Assembly: GCF_004124315.2 (NCBI RefSeq)
Contig: NZ_CP096889.1
Span: 680,001 to 744,000, forward strand
DNA: 64,000 nt
DNA from: Bacillus cabrialesii
GTDB taxonomy: Bacteria > Bacillota > Bacilli > Bacillales > Bacillaceae
Direction: 5' to 3'
Shown: piece by piece, positions 49,566 to 59,603 of the stretch
How positions within the stretch are numbered: position 1 is the stretch's first letter
Layout of the letters: the number at the start of each line of letters is the position of its first letter
Made by a program: the position numbers and the translations under genes
The notes under the pieces: generated by a model
Database searches by the model: none
What the model saw: only the letters and a program-made list of their open reading frames with translations
Told to the model about the DNA's origin: nothing

Positions 49566-51777
49566 ACCAAGTAAAGAACAAATAAAAGAAGAGAAACTGT
49601 ATCAGCAAATGGGTGTCAGTGATGATGAGTTTGCATTGATTGAATCCATTCTTGGAAGATTGCCGAACTACACAGAAATCGGAATTTTTTCTGTCATGTG
49701 GTCAGAGCATTGCAGCTACAAAAACTCAAAGCCGATTCTGCGTAAATTCCCGACAAGCGGCGAGCGCGTGCTGCAAGGTCCGGGGGAAGGCGCCGGAATC
49801 GTAGATATCGGTGATAACCAAGCGGTTGTGTTCAAAATTGAATCACATAACCACCCATCAGCTCTCGAACCTTACCAAGGCGCTGCGACTGGCGTAGGCG
49901 GCATTATCCGTGACGTATTCTCAATGGGTGCCCGTCCAATCGCTGTTTTGAACTCTCTTCGATTTGGTGAACTGACTTCACCGCGCGTGAAGTACTTGTT
50001 TGAAGAAGTAGTAGCGGGTATCGCCGGATACGGCAACTGTATCGGCATCCCGACAGTCGGCGGAGAAGTGCAGTTTGACAGCAGCTATGAAGGAAATCCG
50101 CTCGTCAACGCAATGTGCGTCGGTTTAATCAACCATGAAGACATCAAAAAAGGCCAGGCGAAGGGTGTCGGCAACACAGTAATGTACGTAGGAGCGAAAA
50201 CAGGGCGTGACGGAATTCACGGCGCTACGTTTGCTTCTGAAGAAATGTCTGATTCGTCTGAAGAAAAACGCTCTGCTGTTCAAGTCGGCGATCCGTTTAT
50301 GGAGAAGCTTTTGCTTGAAGCATGCCTGGAAGTCATTCAATGCGATGCGTTAGTCGGCATTCAGGATATGGGAGCTGCCGGTTTAACAAGCTCAAGTGCG
50401 GAAATGGCAAGTAAAGCCGGCTCTGGTATTGAAATGAACCTTGACCTGATTCCTCAGCGTGAAACAGGCATGACTGCATATGAAATGATGCTTTCTGAAT
50501 CACAGGAACGGATGCTTTTGGTCATCGAGCGCGGACGTGAGCAGGAAATCATCGATATTTTTGACAAGTACGATCTTGAAGCGGTTTCTGTAGGACGTGT
50601 AACAGATGATAAAATGCTTCGCCTGACACACAAAGAAGAGGTTGTATGCGAACTGCCTGTTGATGCCTTGGCAGAAGAAGCACCGGTTTACCATAAGCCT
50701 TCTCAAGAGCCTGCATACTACCGCGAGTTTTTAGAAACGGAAGTTCCGGCTCCTCAAATTGATGATGCGAATGAAACATTGAAGGCGCTCCTCCAGCAGC
50801 CGACAATCGCAAGCAAAGAGTGGGTTTACGATCAATATGACTACATGGTGCGGACGAATACAGTTGTCGCTCCCGGGTCCGATGCGGGTGTTCTCAGAAT
50901 CCGCGGAACGAAAAAGGCGCTGGCGATGACGACAGACTGTAACGCGCGTTATCTCTATCTTGATCCTGAAGTCGGCGGGAAAATCGCTGTCGCTGAAGCG
51001 GCGCGCAATATCATTTGCTCAGGTGCAGAACCGCTTGCAGTCACAGATAACCTTAACTTCGGGAACCCGGAGAAACCGGAAATCTTCTGGCAAATCGAAA
51101 AAGCGGCTGACGGCATCAGCGAGGCGTGCAATGTTCTCAGCACACCGGTTATCGGCGGAAACGTATCGCTTTATAACGAATCAAACGGCACGGCGATCTA
51201 CCCGACACCTGTTATCGGTATGGTCGGCTTGATTGAAGATACAGCACACATTACAACACAGCATTTCAAACAAGCGGGAGATCTCGTTTACGTGATCGGC
51301 GAAACAAAACCTGAGTTTGCCGGAAGCGAGCTGCAAAAAATGACAGAAGGCAGCATTTACGGAAAAGCGCCGCAAATCGATCTTGATGTAGAGCTGACAC
51401 GTCAAAGAGCATTGCTTGACGCGATTAAAAAAGGCTTCGTTCAATCTGCGCATGATGTGTCTGAAGGCGGCTTAGGCGTAGCGATTGCAGAAAGTGTCAT
51501 GACGACGGAAAACCTTGGCGCTAACGTAACTGTTGCAGGGGAAGCAGCGTTATTATTCTCTGAATCTCAATCCCGCTTCGTCGTTTCAGTGAAAAAAGAA
51601 CACCAAGCAGCGTTTGAAGCAGCTGTGAACGATGCGGTTCATATCGGTGAAGTAACGGCTGACGGACTTCTGGCGATTCAAAACCAAGACGGACAACAAT
51701 TGATTCATGCGCAAACGAAAGAGCTTGAGCGCGCATGGAAAGGAGCTATCCCATGCTTGCTGAAATCAAAGGCTTAA
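49549..51777 (+). CDS. purL: FGAM synthase subunit PurL (small form)
   Basis: A 742-residue synthase of the short Gram-positive type, converting FGAR to FGAM with ATP and ammonia from PurQ. It has SVMWSEHCSYKNSKP, the nucleotide loop GEGAGIV, KIESHNHPSALEPYQGAATGVGG, and DMGAAGLTSS. Two AIRS-type halves are visible. Ribosome site TTGGAGGG inside purQ; its end overlaps purF by 25 bp. Confidence 0.97.
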   Translation: MSLLLEPSKEQIKEEKLYQQMGVSDDEFALIESILGRLPNYTEIGIFSVMWSEHCSYKNSKPILRKFPTSGERVLQGPGEGAGIVDIGDNQAVVFKIESHNHPSALEPYQGAATGVGGIIRDVFSMGARPIAVLNSLRFGELTSPRVKYLFEEVVAGIAGYGNCIGIPTVGGEVQFDSSYEGNPLVNAMCVGLINHEDIKKGQAKGVGNTVMYVGAKTGRDGIHGATFASEEMSDSSEEKRSAVQVGDPFMEKLLLEACLEVIQCDALVGIQDMGAAGLTSSSAEMASKAGSGIEMNLDLIPQRETGMTAYEMMLSESQERMLLVIERGREQEIIDIFDKYDLEAVSVGRVTDDKMLRLTHKEEVVCELPVDALAEEAPVYHKPSQEPAYYREFLETEVPAPQIDDANETLKALLQQPTIASKEWVYDQYDYMVRTNTVVAPGSDAGVLRIRGTKKALAMTTDCNARYLYLDPEVGGKIAVAEAARNIICSGAEPLAVTDNLNFGNPEKPEIFWQIEKAADGISEACNVLSTPVIGGNVSLYNESNGTAIYPTPVIGMVGLIEDTAHITTQHFKQAGDLVYVIGETKPEFAGSELQKMTEGSIYGKAPQIDLDVELTRQRALLDAIKKGFVQSAHDVSEGGLGVAIAESVMTTENLGANVTVAGEAALLFSESQSRFVVSVKKEHQAAFEAAVNDAVHIGEVTADGLLAIQNQDGQQLIHAQTKELERAWKGAIPCLLKSKA

Positions 51778-53183
51778 ATGAAGAGTGCGGCGTATTTGGG
51801 ATTTGGGGACATGAAGAAGCGCCGCAAATCACGTATTACGGCCTCCACAGCCTCCAGCACAGAGGACAGGAGGGCGCGGGAATTGTCGCAACTGACGGTG
51901 AAAAACTGACGGCGCACAAAGGTCAAGGGCTGATCACTGAAGTATTTCAAAATGGCGAGCTCAGCAAAGTGAAGGGAAAAGGCGCTATCGGGCACGTTCG
52001 TTACGCAACGGCTGGAGGCGGCGGATACGAAAATGTTCAGCCGCTCCTCTTCCGTTCCCAAAACAACGGCAGCCTGGCGCTTGCTCATAACGGAAACCTT
52101 GTCAATGCCACTCAGCTGAAGCAGCAGCTTGAAAATCAAGGGAGCATCTTCCAGACCTCTTCGGACACAGAGGTTTTGGCTCACCTGATCAAAAGAAGCG
52201 GCCACTTCACACTGAAAGATCAAATTAAAAACTCGCTTTCCATGCTGAAAGGCGCCTACGCGTTCCTGATTATGACTGAAACAGAAATGATCGTCGCGCT
52301 TGACCCGAACGGGCTTAGACCGCTGTCTATCGGCATGATGGGCGACGCTTATGTGGTCGCATCAGAAACGTGCGCATTCGATGTTGTCGGCGCAACATAT
52401 CTTCGTGAGGTAGAGCCTGGCGAAATGCTGATCATCAATGATGAAGGCATGAAATCAGAGCGTTTTTCCATGAATATCAACCGTTCCATTTGCAGCATGG
52501 AGTACATTTATTTCTCCAGACCTGACAGCAACATTGACGGTATTAACGTGCACAGTGCCCGTAAAAACCTTGGGAAAATGCTGGCTCAGGAATCCGCAGT
52601 TGAAGCTGATGTTGTAACAGGGGTTCCGGATTCCAGTATTTCTGCGGCGATCGGCTATGCAGAAGCAACAGGCATCCCGTATGAGCTTGGCTTAATCAAA
52701 AACCGCTATGTCGGGAGAACGTTTATTCAGCCGTCCCAGGCTCTGCGCGAGCAAGGCGTGAGAATGAAGCTATCTGCGGTGCGCGGGGTTGTGGAAGGCA
52801 AACGCGTCGTCATGGTAGATGACTCTATCGTGCGCGGAACAACAAGCCGCCGGATTGTCACGATGCTAAGAGAAGCGGGTGCGACAGAGGTGCATGTCAA
52901 AATCAGTTCACCGCCGATTGCTCATCCGTGCTTTTACGGCATTGACACGTCCACACATGAAGAACTGATCGCGTCATCCCATTCAGTTGAAGAAATCCGT
53001 CAGGAAATCGGGGCCGACACCCTCTCATTTTTGAGTGTGGATGGGCTCTTGAAAGGCATCGGCAGAAAATACGATGACTCAAATTGCGGACAGTGTCTCG
53101 CTTGCTTTACAGGAAAATATCCGACTGAAATTTACCAGGATACAGTGCTTCCTCATGTGAAAGAAGCGGTATTAACCAAATAA
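51753..53183 (+). CDS. purF: Glutamine PRPP amidotransferase, PurF
   Basis: A 476-residue committing enzyme of purine synthesis (PRPP to phosphoribosylamine). The short propeptide MLAEIKGLNEE precedes the catalytic Cys of CGVFGIWG, as in the B. subtilis enzyme that is cleaved there. The PRPP motif VVMVDDSIVRGTT and the cysteines that bind a 4Fe-4S cluster (HPCFYG, NCGQCLACF) are present. Start ATG 51753 after AAAGGAG, rather than ATG 51735. Confidence 0.97.
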   Translation: MLAEIKGLNEECGVFGIWGHEEAPQITYYGLHSLQHRGQEGAGIVATDGEKLTAHKGQGLITEVFQNGELSKVKGKGAIGHVRYATAGGGGYENVQPLLFRSQNNGSLALAHNGNLVNATQLKQQLENQGSIFQTSSDTEVLAHLIKRSGHFTLKDQIKNSLSMLKGAYAFLIMTETEMIVALDPNGLRPLSIGMMGDAYVVASETCAFDVVGATYLREVEPGEMLIINDEGMKSERFSMNINRSICSMEYIYFSRPDSNIDGINVHSARKNLGKMLAQESAVEADVVTGVPDSSISAAIGYAEATGIPYELGLIKNRYVGRTFIQPSQALREQGVRMKLSAVRGVVEGKRVVMVDDSIVRGTTSRRIVTMLREAGATEVHVKISSPPIAHPCFYGIDTSTHEELIASSHSVEEIRQEIGADTLSFLSVDGLLKGIGRKYDDSNCGQCLACFTGKYPTEIYQDTVLPHVKEAVLTK

Positions 53184-53200
53184 AAACTTGAAAATGACAT

Positions 53201-53226
53201 AAAGGCAGCGCAGTACGGCTGCCTTT
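53201..53226 (+). other. Intercistronic hairpin, purF / purM
   Basis: AAAGGCAGC / GCTGCCTTT, 8-nt loop, followed by CTCTTTCT, a weak T tract. Probably a partial terminator or stabiliser in the widest gap of the operon. Confidence 0.55.
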
Positions 53227-53284
53227 CTCTTTCTGCCCTCGTTCGGGGAGATATTTTGAATAGCGCCTTAAAGGAGTGAATAGG

Positions 53285-54325
53285 ATGTCTGAAGCATATA
53301 AAAACGCAGGAGTTGACATCGAAGCCGGGTATGAAGCTGTAAAACGAATGAAAAAACATGTGGAGCGCACAAAACGGCTTGGCGTTATGGGCAGCCTTGG
53401 CGGTTTTGGCGGCATGTTTGACCTGTCTGAGCTTTCTTATCAAAAACCTGTTTTAATTTCGGGAACGGACGGTGTCGGCACAAAATTAAAGCTCGCTTTT
53501 TCCATGGATAAGCATGACACGATTGGCGTGGACGCTGTTGCAATGTGCGTCAATGATGTGCTGGCACAAGGTGCAGAACCGCTGTTTTTCCTCGATTATT
53601 TAGCGGTCGGCAAAGCGGACCCTGTGAAAATAGAGCAGATCGTACAAGGTGTGGCGGACGGCTGTGAGCAGTCAGGTTCAGCCTTAGTCGGCGGCGAGAC
53701 AGCTGAAATGCCGGGACTATATACAGCTGATGAATACGATATTGCCGGTTTCTCAGTCGGAGTGGCGGAAAAGGACGAAATCGTGACTGGCGAAAACATC
53801 GAGGAGGGCCATCTTTTGATCGGCCTCAGCTCCAGTGGCCTTCACAGCAACGGGTTTTCCCTTGTGAGAAAAGTGCTTTTGGACGATGCTGAGCTGGATC
53901 TTGATAAAACATACGAGCCGTTTGAGCGTCCCCTTGGCGAGGAGCTGCTTGAGCCGACAAGAATTTACGTGAAACCTGTACTCGCCGCGGTGAAAAGCGG
54001 AAAAATCGACGGCATGGCTCACGTTACAGGCGGAGGATTCATCGAAAATATCCCGCGCATGCTTCCAGAAGGCTTAAGTGCGGAAATCGATCACGGCTCA
54101 TGGCCGATCCCGCCGATTTTCTCTTTCCTGCAAGAGTACGGCAAGCTGAAGGAAGAAGACATGTTCAACGTCTTTAATATGGGGATCGGTTTTGTTTTGG
54201 CAGTCAAAGAAGAGCATCTGACAGATGTGATCGGCACACTTGAAAGCCATGGCGAAAAAGCCTATTTGATCGGGCGTGTGAAACAAGGCGAAGGCGTCAC
54301 ATTCGGCGGTGCGGCACTTTCATGA
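53285..54325 (+). CDS. purM: AIR synthase, PurM
   Basis: A 346-residue AIRS-family enzyme that closes the imidazole ring of FGAM with ATP. It has the ATP-binding GTDGVGTKLKLA, DVLAQGAEPLFFLDY, VGGETAEMPG and GLSSSGLHSNGFSL motifs. Start ATG 53285 after AAGGAGTGA; the in-frame GTG three codons earlier is within the ribosome site. Overlaps purN by 4 bp (ATGA). Confidence 0.96.
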   Translation: MSEAYKNAGVDIEAGYEAVKRMKKHVERTKRLGVMGSLGGFGGMFDLSELSYQKPVLISGTDGVGTKLKLAFSMDKHDTIGVDAVAMCVNDVLAQGAEPLFFLDYLAVGKADPVKIEQIVQGVADGCEQSGSALVGGETAEMPGLYTADEYDIAGFSVGVAEKDEIVTGENIEEGHLLIGLSSSGLHSNGFSLVRKVLLDDAELDLDKTYEPFERPLGEELLEPTRIYVKPVLAAVKSGKIDGMAHVTGGGFIENIPRMLPEGLSAEIDHGSWPIPPIFSFLQEYGKLKEEDMFNVFNMGIGFVLAVKEEHLTDVIGTLESHGEKAYLIGRVKQGEGVTFGGAALS

Positions 54326-54909
54326 AAAAGTTTGCGGTATTTGCATCCGGAAATGGTTCAAACTTCGAAGCGATCGTCACGAGGATGAAAGAGGAGAACT
54401 GGGATGCGTCCGTATCGCTTCTCGTTTGCGACAAGCCGCAGGCGAAAGTCATCGAACGGGCGGAAACGTTCCATATTCCATCCTTTGCATTTGAGCCGAA
54501 GTCTTATGAAAACAAGGCCGCATTTGAGCGGGCCATTATTGAACAGCTTGACCTGCACGAGGTTGAATTGATTGTTCTTGCCGGCTATATGAGGCTGATC
54601 GGCGACACGCTGCTTCAGGCATACGGAGGAAAAATCATCAACATTCACCCGTCGCTTCTTCCCGCGTTTCCGGGGATTGACGCAGTCGGACAGGCGTATC
54701 GCGCGGGTGTGAAGGTTGCCGGGATCACCGTGCATTATGTCGATGAAGGAATGGATACAGGCCCGATCATCGCTCAAAAGGCAATCGAAATTGACAAGAG
54801 CGATACATTGGAAACAATTGAACAGCGAATTCACAAGCTTGAGCATAAATGGTATCCGAGTGTGATTAAACAGCTATTAGGATTAAATAACAGAGGTGAA
54901 AAGGCATGA
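54322..54909 (+). CDS. purN: GAR transformylase, PurN
   Basis: A 195-residue folate-dependent formyltransferase that transfers formyl from 10-formyl-THF to GAR. It has the N-terminal FASGNGSNFEAI and the catalytic Asn/His in INIHPSLLPAFPG, with the Asp in VDEGMDTGPII. ATGA overlaps at both ends show tight coupling with purM and purH. Confidence 0.96.
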   Translation: MKKFAVFASGNGSNFEAIVTRMKEENWDASVSLLVCDKPQAKVIERAETFHIPSFAFEPKSYENKAAFERAIIEQLDLHEVELIVLAGYMRLIGDTLLQAYGGKIINIHPSLLPAFPGIDAVGQAYRAGVKVAGITVHYVDEGMDTGPIIAQKAIEIDKSDTLETIEQRIHKLEHKWYPSVIKQLLGLNNRGEKA

Positions 54910-56444
54910 CCATTAAACGTGCATTAATCAGTGTTTCAGATAAAACAAATCTCGTTCCTTTCGTAAAAGAACTGACAGGGCTTGGCGTTGAAGTGATTTC
55001 AACAGGCGGAACGAAAAAGCTTCTTCAAGAAAACGGTGTGAATGTGATCGGAATTTCTGAAGTGACAGGCTTTCCTGAAATTATGGACGGACGGCTCAAA
55101 ACACTTCATCCGAATATTCACGGCGGTCTTCTGGCGGTTCGCGGCAATGAAGAGCATATGGCGCAGATCAATGAACACGGGATTCAGCCGATTGACCTCG
55201 TAGTCGTCAACCTTTATCCATTTAAAGAAACGATTTCTAAAGAAGATGTCACATATGAAGAAGCGATTGAAAACATTGACATCGGCGGACCGGGCATGCT
55301 GCGTGCGGCATCCAAAAACCATCAGGATGTGACGGTTATCGTCGATCCGGCGGATTACAGCCCAGTGCTGAATCAAATCAAAGAAGAAGGCGGCGTATCA
55401 CTTCAGAAAAAACGCGAGCTGGCGGCAAAAGTATTCCGTCATACTGCGGCATATGATGCACTGATCGCTGACTATCTGACAGACGTTGTCGGTGAAAAAG
55501 AACCAGAGCAATTCACTGTGACATTTGAGAAAAAACAATCACTTCGCTACGGAGAAAACCCGCATCAGGAAGCGACATTCTATCAAACAGCTCTACCTGT
55601 CAAAGGCTCCATTGCGCAAGCAGAACAGCTCCACGGAAAAGAGCTTTCTTACAACAACATTAAAGACGCGGATGCGGCAGTTCAAATCGTTCGTGAATTC
55701 AATGAGCCGGCTGCGGTTGCTGTGAAGCATATGAATCCGTGCGGCGTAGGAACTGGAAAAACGATCGCAGAAGCGTTTGACAGAGCGTTTGAAGCGGATA
55801 AAACTTCTATCTTCGGCGGCATAATCGCGCTGAACCGTGAAGTGGACAAGGCAACTGCCGAAGTGCTTCACAACATTTTCTTAGAAATCGTCATTGCGCC
55901 TTCATTCAGCCAAGAAGCGCTTGACATCCTGACTGCGAAGAAAAATCTTCGTTTGCTGACGCTTGATGTCGCTGCTGCCGTTCAAAAAGAAAAACAGCTG
56001 ACATCCGTTCAAGGCGGACTGCTCATTCAAGATTTAGATATGCACGGCTTCGATGATGCCGAGATCAGCATTCCGACAAAAAGAGAGCCGAACGAGCAAG
56101 AGTGGGAAGACTTGAAGCTTGCTTGGAAAGTCGTCAAGCATGTGAAATCAAATGCGATCGTCCTCGCGAAGGACAACATGACAGTCGGCGTCGGAGCGGG
56201 TCAAATGAACCGCGTCGGATCAGCGAAAATCGCCATTGAGCAAGCAGGTGAAAAAGCGAAAGGCAGCGCGCTCGGTTCGGATGCATATTTCCCAATGCCG
56301 GATACTGTCGAAGAAGCGGCAAAAGCGGGCGTTACGGCCATCATTCAGCCAGGCGGATCGATCCGCGATGAGGATTCCATCAAAAAAGCGGATGAGTATG
56401 GCATTGCCATGGTATTCACCGGCATTAGACACTTCAAACATTAA
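54906..56444 (+). CDS. purH: Bifunctional AICAR transformylase / IMP cyclohydrolase, PurH
   Basis: A 512-residue enzyme for the last two steps to IMP. N-terminal cyclohydrolase domain (residues 1 to about 195: SVSDKTNLVPFVKEL, STGGTKKLL, DGRLKTLHPNIHGG); C-terminal transformylase with SLRYGENPHQEATFY and the catalytic Lys-His in AVKHMNPCG. AGAGGTG ribosome site inside purN. Confidence 0.97.
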   Translation: MTIKRALISVSDKTNLVPFVKELTGLGVEVISTGGTKKLLQENGVNVIGISEVTGFPEIMDGRLKTLHPNIHGGLLAVRGNEEHMAQINEHGIQPIDLVVVNLYPFKETISKEDVTYEEAIENIDIGGPGMLRAASKNHQDVTVIVDPADYSPVLNQIKEEGGVSLQKKRELAAKVFRHTAAYDALIADYLTDVVGEKEPEQFTVTFEKKQSLRYGENPHQEATFYQTALPVKGSIAQAEQLHGKELSYNNIKDADAAVQIVREFNEPAAVAVKHMNPCGVGTGKTIAEAFDRAFEADKTSIFGGIIALNREVDKATAEVLHNIFLEIVIAPSFSQEALDILTAKKNLRLLTLDVAAAVQKEKQLTSVQGGLLIQDLDMHGFDDAEISIPTKREPNEQEWEDLKLAWKVVKHVKSNAIVLAKDNMTVGVGAGQMNRVGSAKIAIEQAGEKAKGSALGSDAYFPMPDTVEEAAKAGVTAIIQPGGSIRDEDSIKKADEYGIAMVFTGIRHFKH

Positions 56445-56459
56445 GGGGATGAAAACGAC

Positions 56460-57728
56460 GTGAATGTATTAATTATCGGTAAAGGCGGAAGAGAACATAC
56501 GCTGGCATGGAAGGCAGCGCAAAGCAGCCTCGTCGAGAACGTATTTGCCGCTCCTGGAAATGACGGCATGGCCGCTTCCGCACAGCTTGTAAACATTGAG
56601 GAAAGCGACCACGCCGGGCTTGTCTCGTTTGCAAAAGAAAATCAGGTCGGCCTGACCATTGTCGGCCCTGAGGTTCCTTTAATTGAAGGTCTGGTGGATG
56701 AGTTTGAAAAAGCCGGTCTGCGTGTGTTCGGCCCGTCAAAAGCCGCTGCGATCATCGAAGGAAGCAAACAGTTTGCTAAGGATTTAATGAAGAAATACGA
56801 CATTCCGACCGCAGAATACGATACGTTTACATCCTTTGAAGAGGCAAAGGCATATGTGCAGGAAAAAGGCGCTCCGATTGTCATAAAAGCAGATGGACTT
56901 GCAGCTGGAAAAGGTGTAACTGTTGCCATGACAGAGGAAGAAGCAATTGCATGCCTGCATGATTTTCTTGAGGATGAAAAATTCGGTGATGCAAGCGCGT
57001 CAGTTGTCATTGAAGAATTTCTATCCGGTGAAGAGTTTTCTCTAATGGCGTTTGTTAAAGGAGAAAAAGTGTACCCAATGGTAATTGCCCAAGACCACAA
57101 GCGGGCGTTTGACGGAGACAAAGGCCCGAATACGGGCGGAATGGGCGCTTACTCTCCAGTTCCGCAAATTTCGGAAGAAACCGTGCGCCATGCGGTAGAA
57201 ACAATCGTCCAACCCGCCGCTAAAGCAATGGTACAAGAAGGCCGTTCCTTCACTGGCGTATTGTACGCGGGATTGATGCTCACTGAAAACGGCTCGAAGG
57301 TCATCGAATTTAATGCCCGCTTTGGCGATCCGGAAACACAGGTCGTGGTTCCGCGCATGGAATCTGATCTGGTACAGGTGCTTCTTGATCTTTTAGATGA
57401 TAAGGAAGTCGACTTAAGATGGAAGGATACCGCGGCGGTAAGTGTTGTGCTTGCTTCTGAAGGGTACCCGGAAAGCTACGCAAAAGGCACGCCGATCGGC
57501 AGCCTTGCAGCGGAAACTGAGCAGGTTGTGGTGTTCCATGCCGGAACGAAAGCAGAAGGCGGAGAATTCGTCACAAACGGCGGCCGCGTCGCCAATGTGA
57601 CTGCTTTTGATGAAACATTTGAAGCGGCGAGAGACCGAGTGTACAAAGCCGTTGATGAGATCATCAAGCCGGGACTCTTTTTCAGAAAAGACATTGGGGC
57701 ACGCGCTTTAAAGGCTGCTCAAAAATAA
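56460..57728 (+). CDS. purD: GAR synthetase, PurD
   Basis: A 422-residue ATP-grasp ligase that joins phosphoribosylamine with glycine. It has IIGKGGREHTLAW at the N-terminus, VIKADGLAAGKGV, and the metal-binding EFNARFGDPETQ. It starts at GTG 56460 behind AAGGGGATG. Last gene of the operon, followed by a strong terminator. Confidence 0.96.
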   Translation: MNVLIIGKGGREHTLAWKAAQSSLVENVFAAPGNDGMAASAQLVNIEESDHAGLVSFAKENQVGLTIVGPEVPLIEGLVDEFEKAGLRVFGPSKAAAIIEGSKQFAKDLMKKYDIPTAEYDTFTSFEEAKAYVQEKGAPIVIKADGLAAGKGVTVAMTEEEAIACLHDFLEDEKFGDASASVVIEEFLSGEEFSLMAFVKGEKVYPMVIAQDHKRAFDGDKGPNTGGMGAYSPVPQISEETVRHAVETIVQPAAKAMVQEGRSFTGVLYAGLMLTENGSKVIEFNARFGDPETQVVVPRMESDLVQVLLDLLDDKEVDLRWKDTAAVSVVLASEGYPESYAKGTPIGSLAAETEQVVVFHAGTKAEGGEFVTNGGRVANVTAFDETFEAARDRVYKAVDEIIKPGLFFRKDIGARALKAAQK

Positions 57729-57733
57729 TATGC

Positions 57734-57765
57734 AAAAAACCCGCAGATTGAGCTGCGGGTTTTTT
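57734..57765. terminator. Terminator of the pur operon / yezC
   Basis: AAAAAACCCGCAG / CTGCGGGTTTTTT, perfect 13-bp arms, 6-nt loop, between converging genes. Confidence 0.94.
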
Positions 57766-57766
57766 G

Positions 57767-58189
57767 TTATATCAAAGCGGGGTGGTGAGCGGAAGAAGAA
57801 AGCACAACCAGTGTGGTCGGTTTTCCATGGGCCATCGAGGCGTCAATAAAATCTTCAAGTGTATGTACTGATTCTGTCACCACTTTTGTCACATAGCTGT
57901 ACATCCCTGTAATGCGGTGGTTTTCTGCCACATCCGAGTGCGCTGTGGCAAAAGCGGCGTAATGTTTGCAGCTTTTCGGCTCCATCAGGATAAAAGCGGT
58001 CACATGCTTGTTTAGTTTTTCGTAGCAGATATTCGCGCTGTATCCGGTAATCACTCCTTTATCTTCAAGCTTCCTGACACGTTCCGCCGCGCTTGGCGAG
58101 CTGAGTCCGACAAGCTTTCCCAGCTCAACCATTGTTAATCTGCCATTTCGCTGCAAATGCGAGAGAATCTGAAGGTCTGTATCGTCCAT
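57767..58189 (-). CDS. yezC: Lrp/AsnC-family regulator YezC
   Basis: A 140-residue regulator with an N-terminal helix-turn-helix (residues 5-50: DDTDLQILSHLQRNGRLTMVELGKLVGLS) and a C-terminal RAM/ACT-like effector domain with the GMYSYVTKVVTESVHTLEDF segment. Such proteins sense amino acids. It is divergent from yecA, an amino-acid permease, 143 bp away, which is the likely target. Confidence 0.9.
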   Translation of the reverse strand: MDDTDLQILSHLQRNGRLTMVELGKLVGLSSPSAAERVRKLEDKGVITGYSANICYEKLNKHVTAFILMEPKSCKHYAAFATAHSDVAENHRITGMYSYVTKVVTESVHTLEDFIDASMAHGKPTTLVVLSSSAHHPALI

Positions 58190-58332
58190 TTGTCTGGCTC
58201 CTTTACATATTTAGGCGAATGAATGAAAATTCCTTTGATCATAAGGTAATGCTGTTGATTTAACTTCATTGTAGCATATGGATACCATCTTATTTTTCCT
58301 ATAATAAAGCCATCAATGGGAGAGGAGGCATC

Positions 58333-59589
58333 ATGTTGCCAGAATTACAGCGTTCTATTACTTGGATACAAGGAACGGCGTTAACGATTGGGGCCGTTTT
58401 AGGCTGCGGGATATTAATTTTGCCGTCTGTCACCGCTGACGCAGCCGGCCCCGCTTCTTTATTTGTTTGGGTGTTCATGTCTTTCTTATCATTTCTTCTT
58501 GTCGGCACGCTGGCCCGGCTTGTGAAAATAGCGCCCAGCGCGGGAGGAATCACGGCTTATGTGCAGCTGGCTTTTCAGAAAAAAGCCGGGGCGGTTTTGG
58601 GCTGGATTATGTTAGGGTCCGTTCCGATCGGCGTTCCCATCATCGCTTTGACTGGCGCGCATTACGTCAGTTACGTCACAGAGGCTTCGGATTGGCAGAT
58701 TACTTTGATTGCAGGCTGCATGCTGGCTGTTTCCATCTTGCTTCATATGAGAGGCATTCAACTATCCGCAAACATCAGTACACTCGTCATTTGTGTCATC
58801 GTGTTTCTGCTTGTCACTTCAGTTGCCGTGTCATTGCCTCACGTCAAAGCAGCAGAATTCAAGCCGTTTCTTCCGCATGGCTGGTCAGCCGCCGGATCTG
58901 TTTCTGTTATGATTTTTTTCTCTTTTGTAGGCTGGGAAATGATTACTCCATTGGCTGAAGAGTTTACTCATCCTGAAAAAGATGTCCCGCTCAGCTTGTT
59001 TTTAGCGGCAGCTTGTGTGGCGGGGCTGTATATCATGCTGTCATTTGTGACTGTGGGTACTCATTCATATGGAGAGAACGGAGAAATCGCATCACTTGCC
59101 ATGCTCATCTCAAAAGGAGCAGGGGAAAGCGGAGTATATGTAACGGTATGTTTAGCGCTGTTTATCACATTTGCCACCATTCATGCCAATATTGCGGGAT
59201 TTTCCAGAATGGTGTACGCATTGGCGAGAGAGGGGCACATTCCTGTATATTTCGGGAAACTCAGTGAGACAAAACATACGCCTATCCGTGTATTGACAGC
59301 GCTGGTCGCAGTGTTTGGCTTAGTGCTGGCATCGCATGGCCTATTTCAAATCGATTTGACGACTCTGTTAAAAGGGCCGAGTGCGGCATTCATCGCATCT
59401 TACATATGTACAATGGCTGCGGCGCTGAAACTGCTGAGCTGGAGAGATTCAGGATGGTGGATGGCGCTCGGGGCGTTTGCGGCGTGTGCAGTGATTTACT
59501 CATTCAGCGGCTGGGCGCTCCTTTATCCTGTAGTGCTGGCAGCCGCAGGGTACCTCTATATGAAGAAAAAGCTTGCTCACGTTTCGTGA
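58333..59589 (+). CDS. yecA: APC-family amino-acid permease YecA
   Basis: A 418-residue transporter with 11-12 helices; the N-terminal helix 1 carries LTIGAVLGCGILILP (APC unwound-helix glycine motif) and helix 6 SFVGWEMITPLAEEF. The substrate is unknown. ATG follows GGGAGAGGAGG. Divergent from the Lrp-type regulator YezC, which probably controls it. The last codons are the left arm of its terminator. Confidence 0.9.
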   Translation: MLPELQRSITWIQGTALTIGAVLGCGILILPSVTADAAGPASLFVWVFMSFLSFLLVGTLARLVKIAPSAGGITAYVQLAFQKKAGAVLGWIMLGSVPIGVPIIALTGAHYVSYVTEASDWQITLIAGCMLAVSILLHMRGIQLSANISTLVICVIVFLLVTSVAVSLPHVKAAEFKPFLPHGWSAAGSVSVMIFFSFVGWEMITPLAEEFTHPEKDVPLSLFLAAACVAGLYIMLSFVTVGTHSYGENGEIASLAMLISKGAGESGVYVTVCLALFITFATIHANIAGFSRMVYALAREGHIPVYFGKLSETKHTPIRVLTALVAVFGLVLASHGLFQIDLTTLLKGPSAAFIASYICTMAAALKLLSWRDSGWWMALGAFAACAVIYSFSGWALLYPVVLAAAGYLYMKKKLAHVS

Positions 59590-59600
59590 GCAAGCTTTTT
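59566..59600. terminator. Bidirectional terminator overlapping the end of yecA
   Basis: Perfect 15-bp arms AAAAAGCTTGCTCAC / GTGAGCAAGCTTTTT. The left arm is coding sequence for the last residues (KKLAH) of YecA. Confidence 0.92.
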
Positions 59601-59603
59601 TGT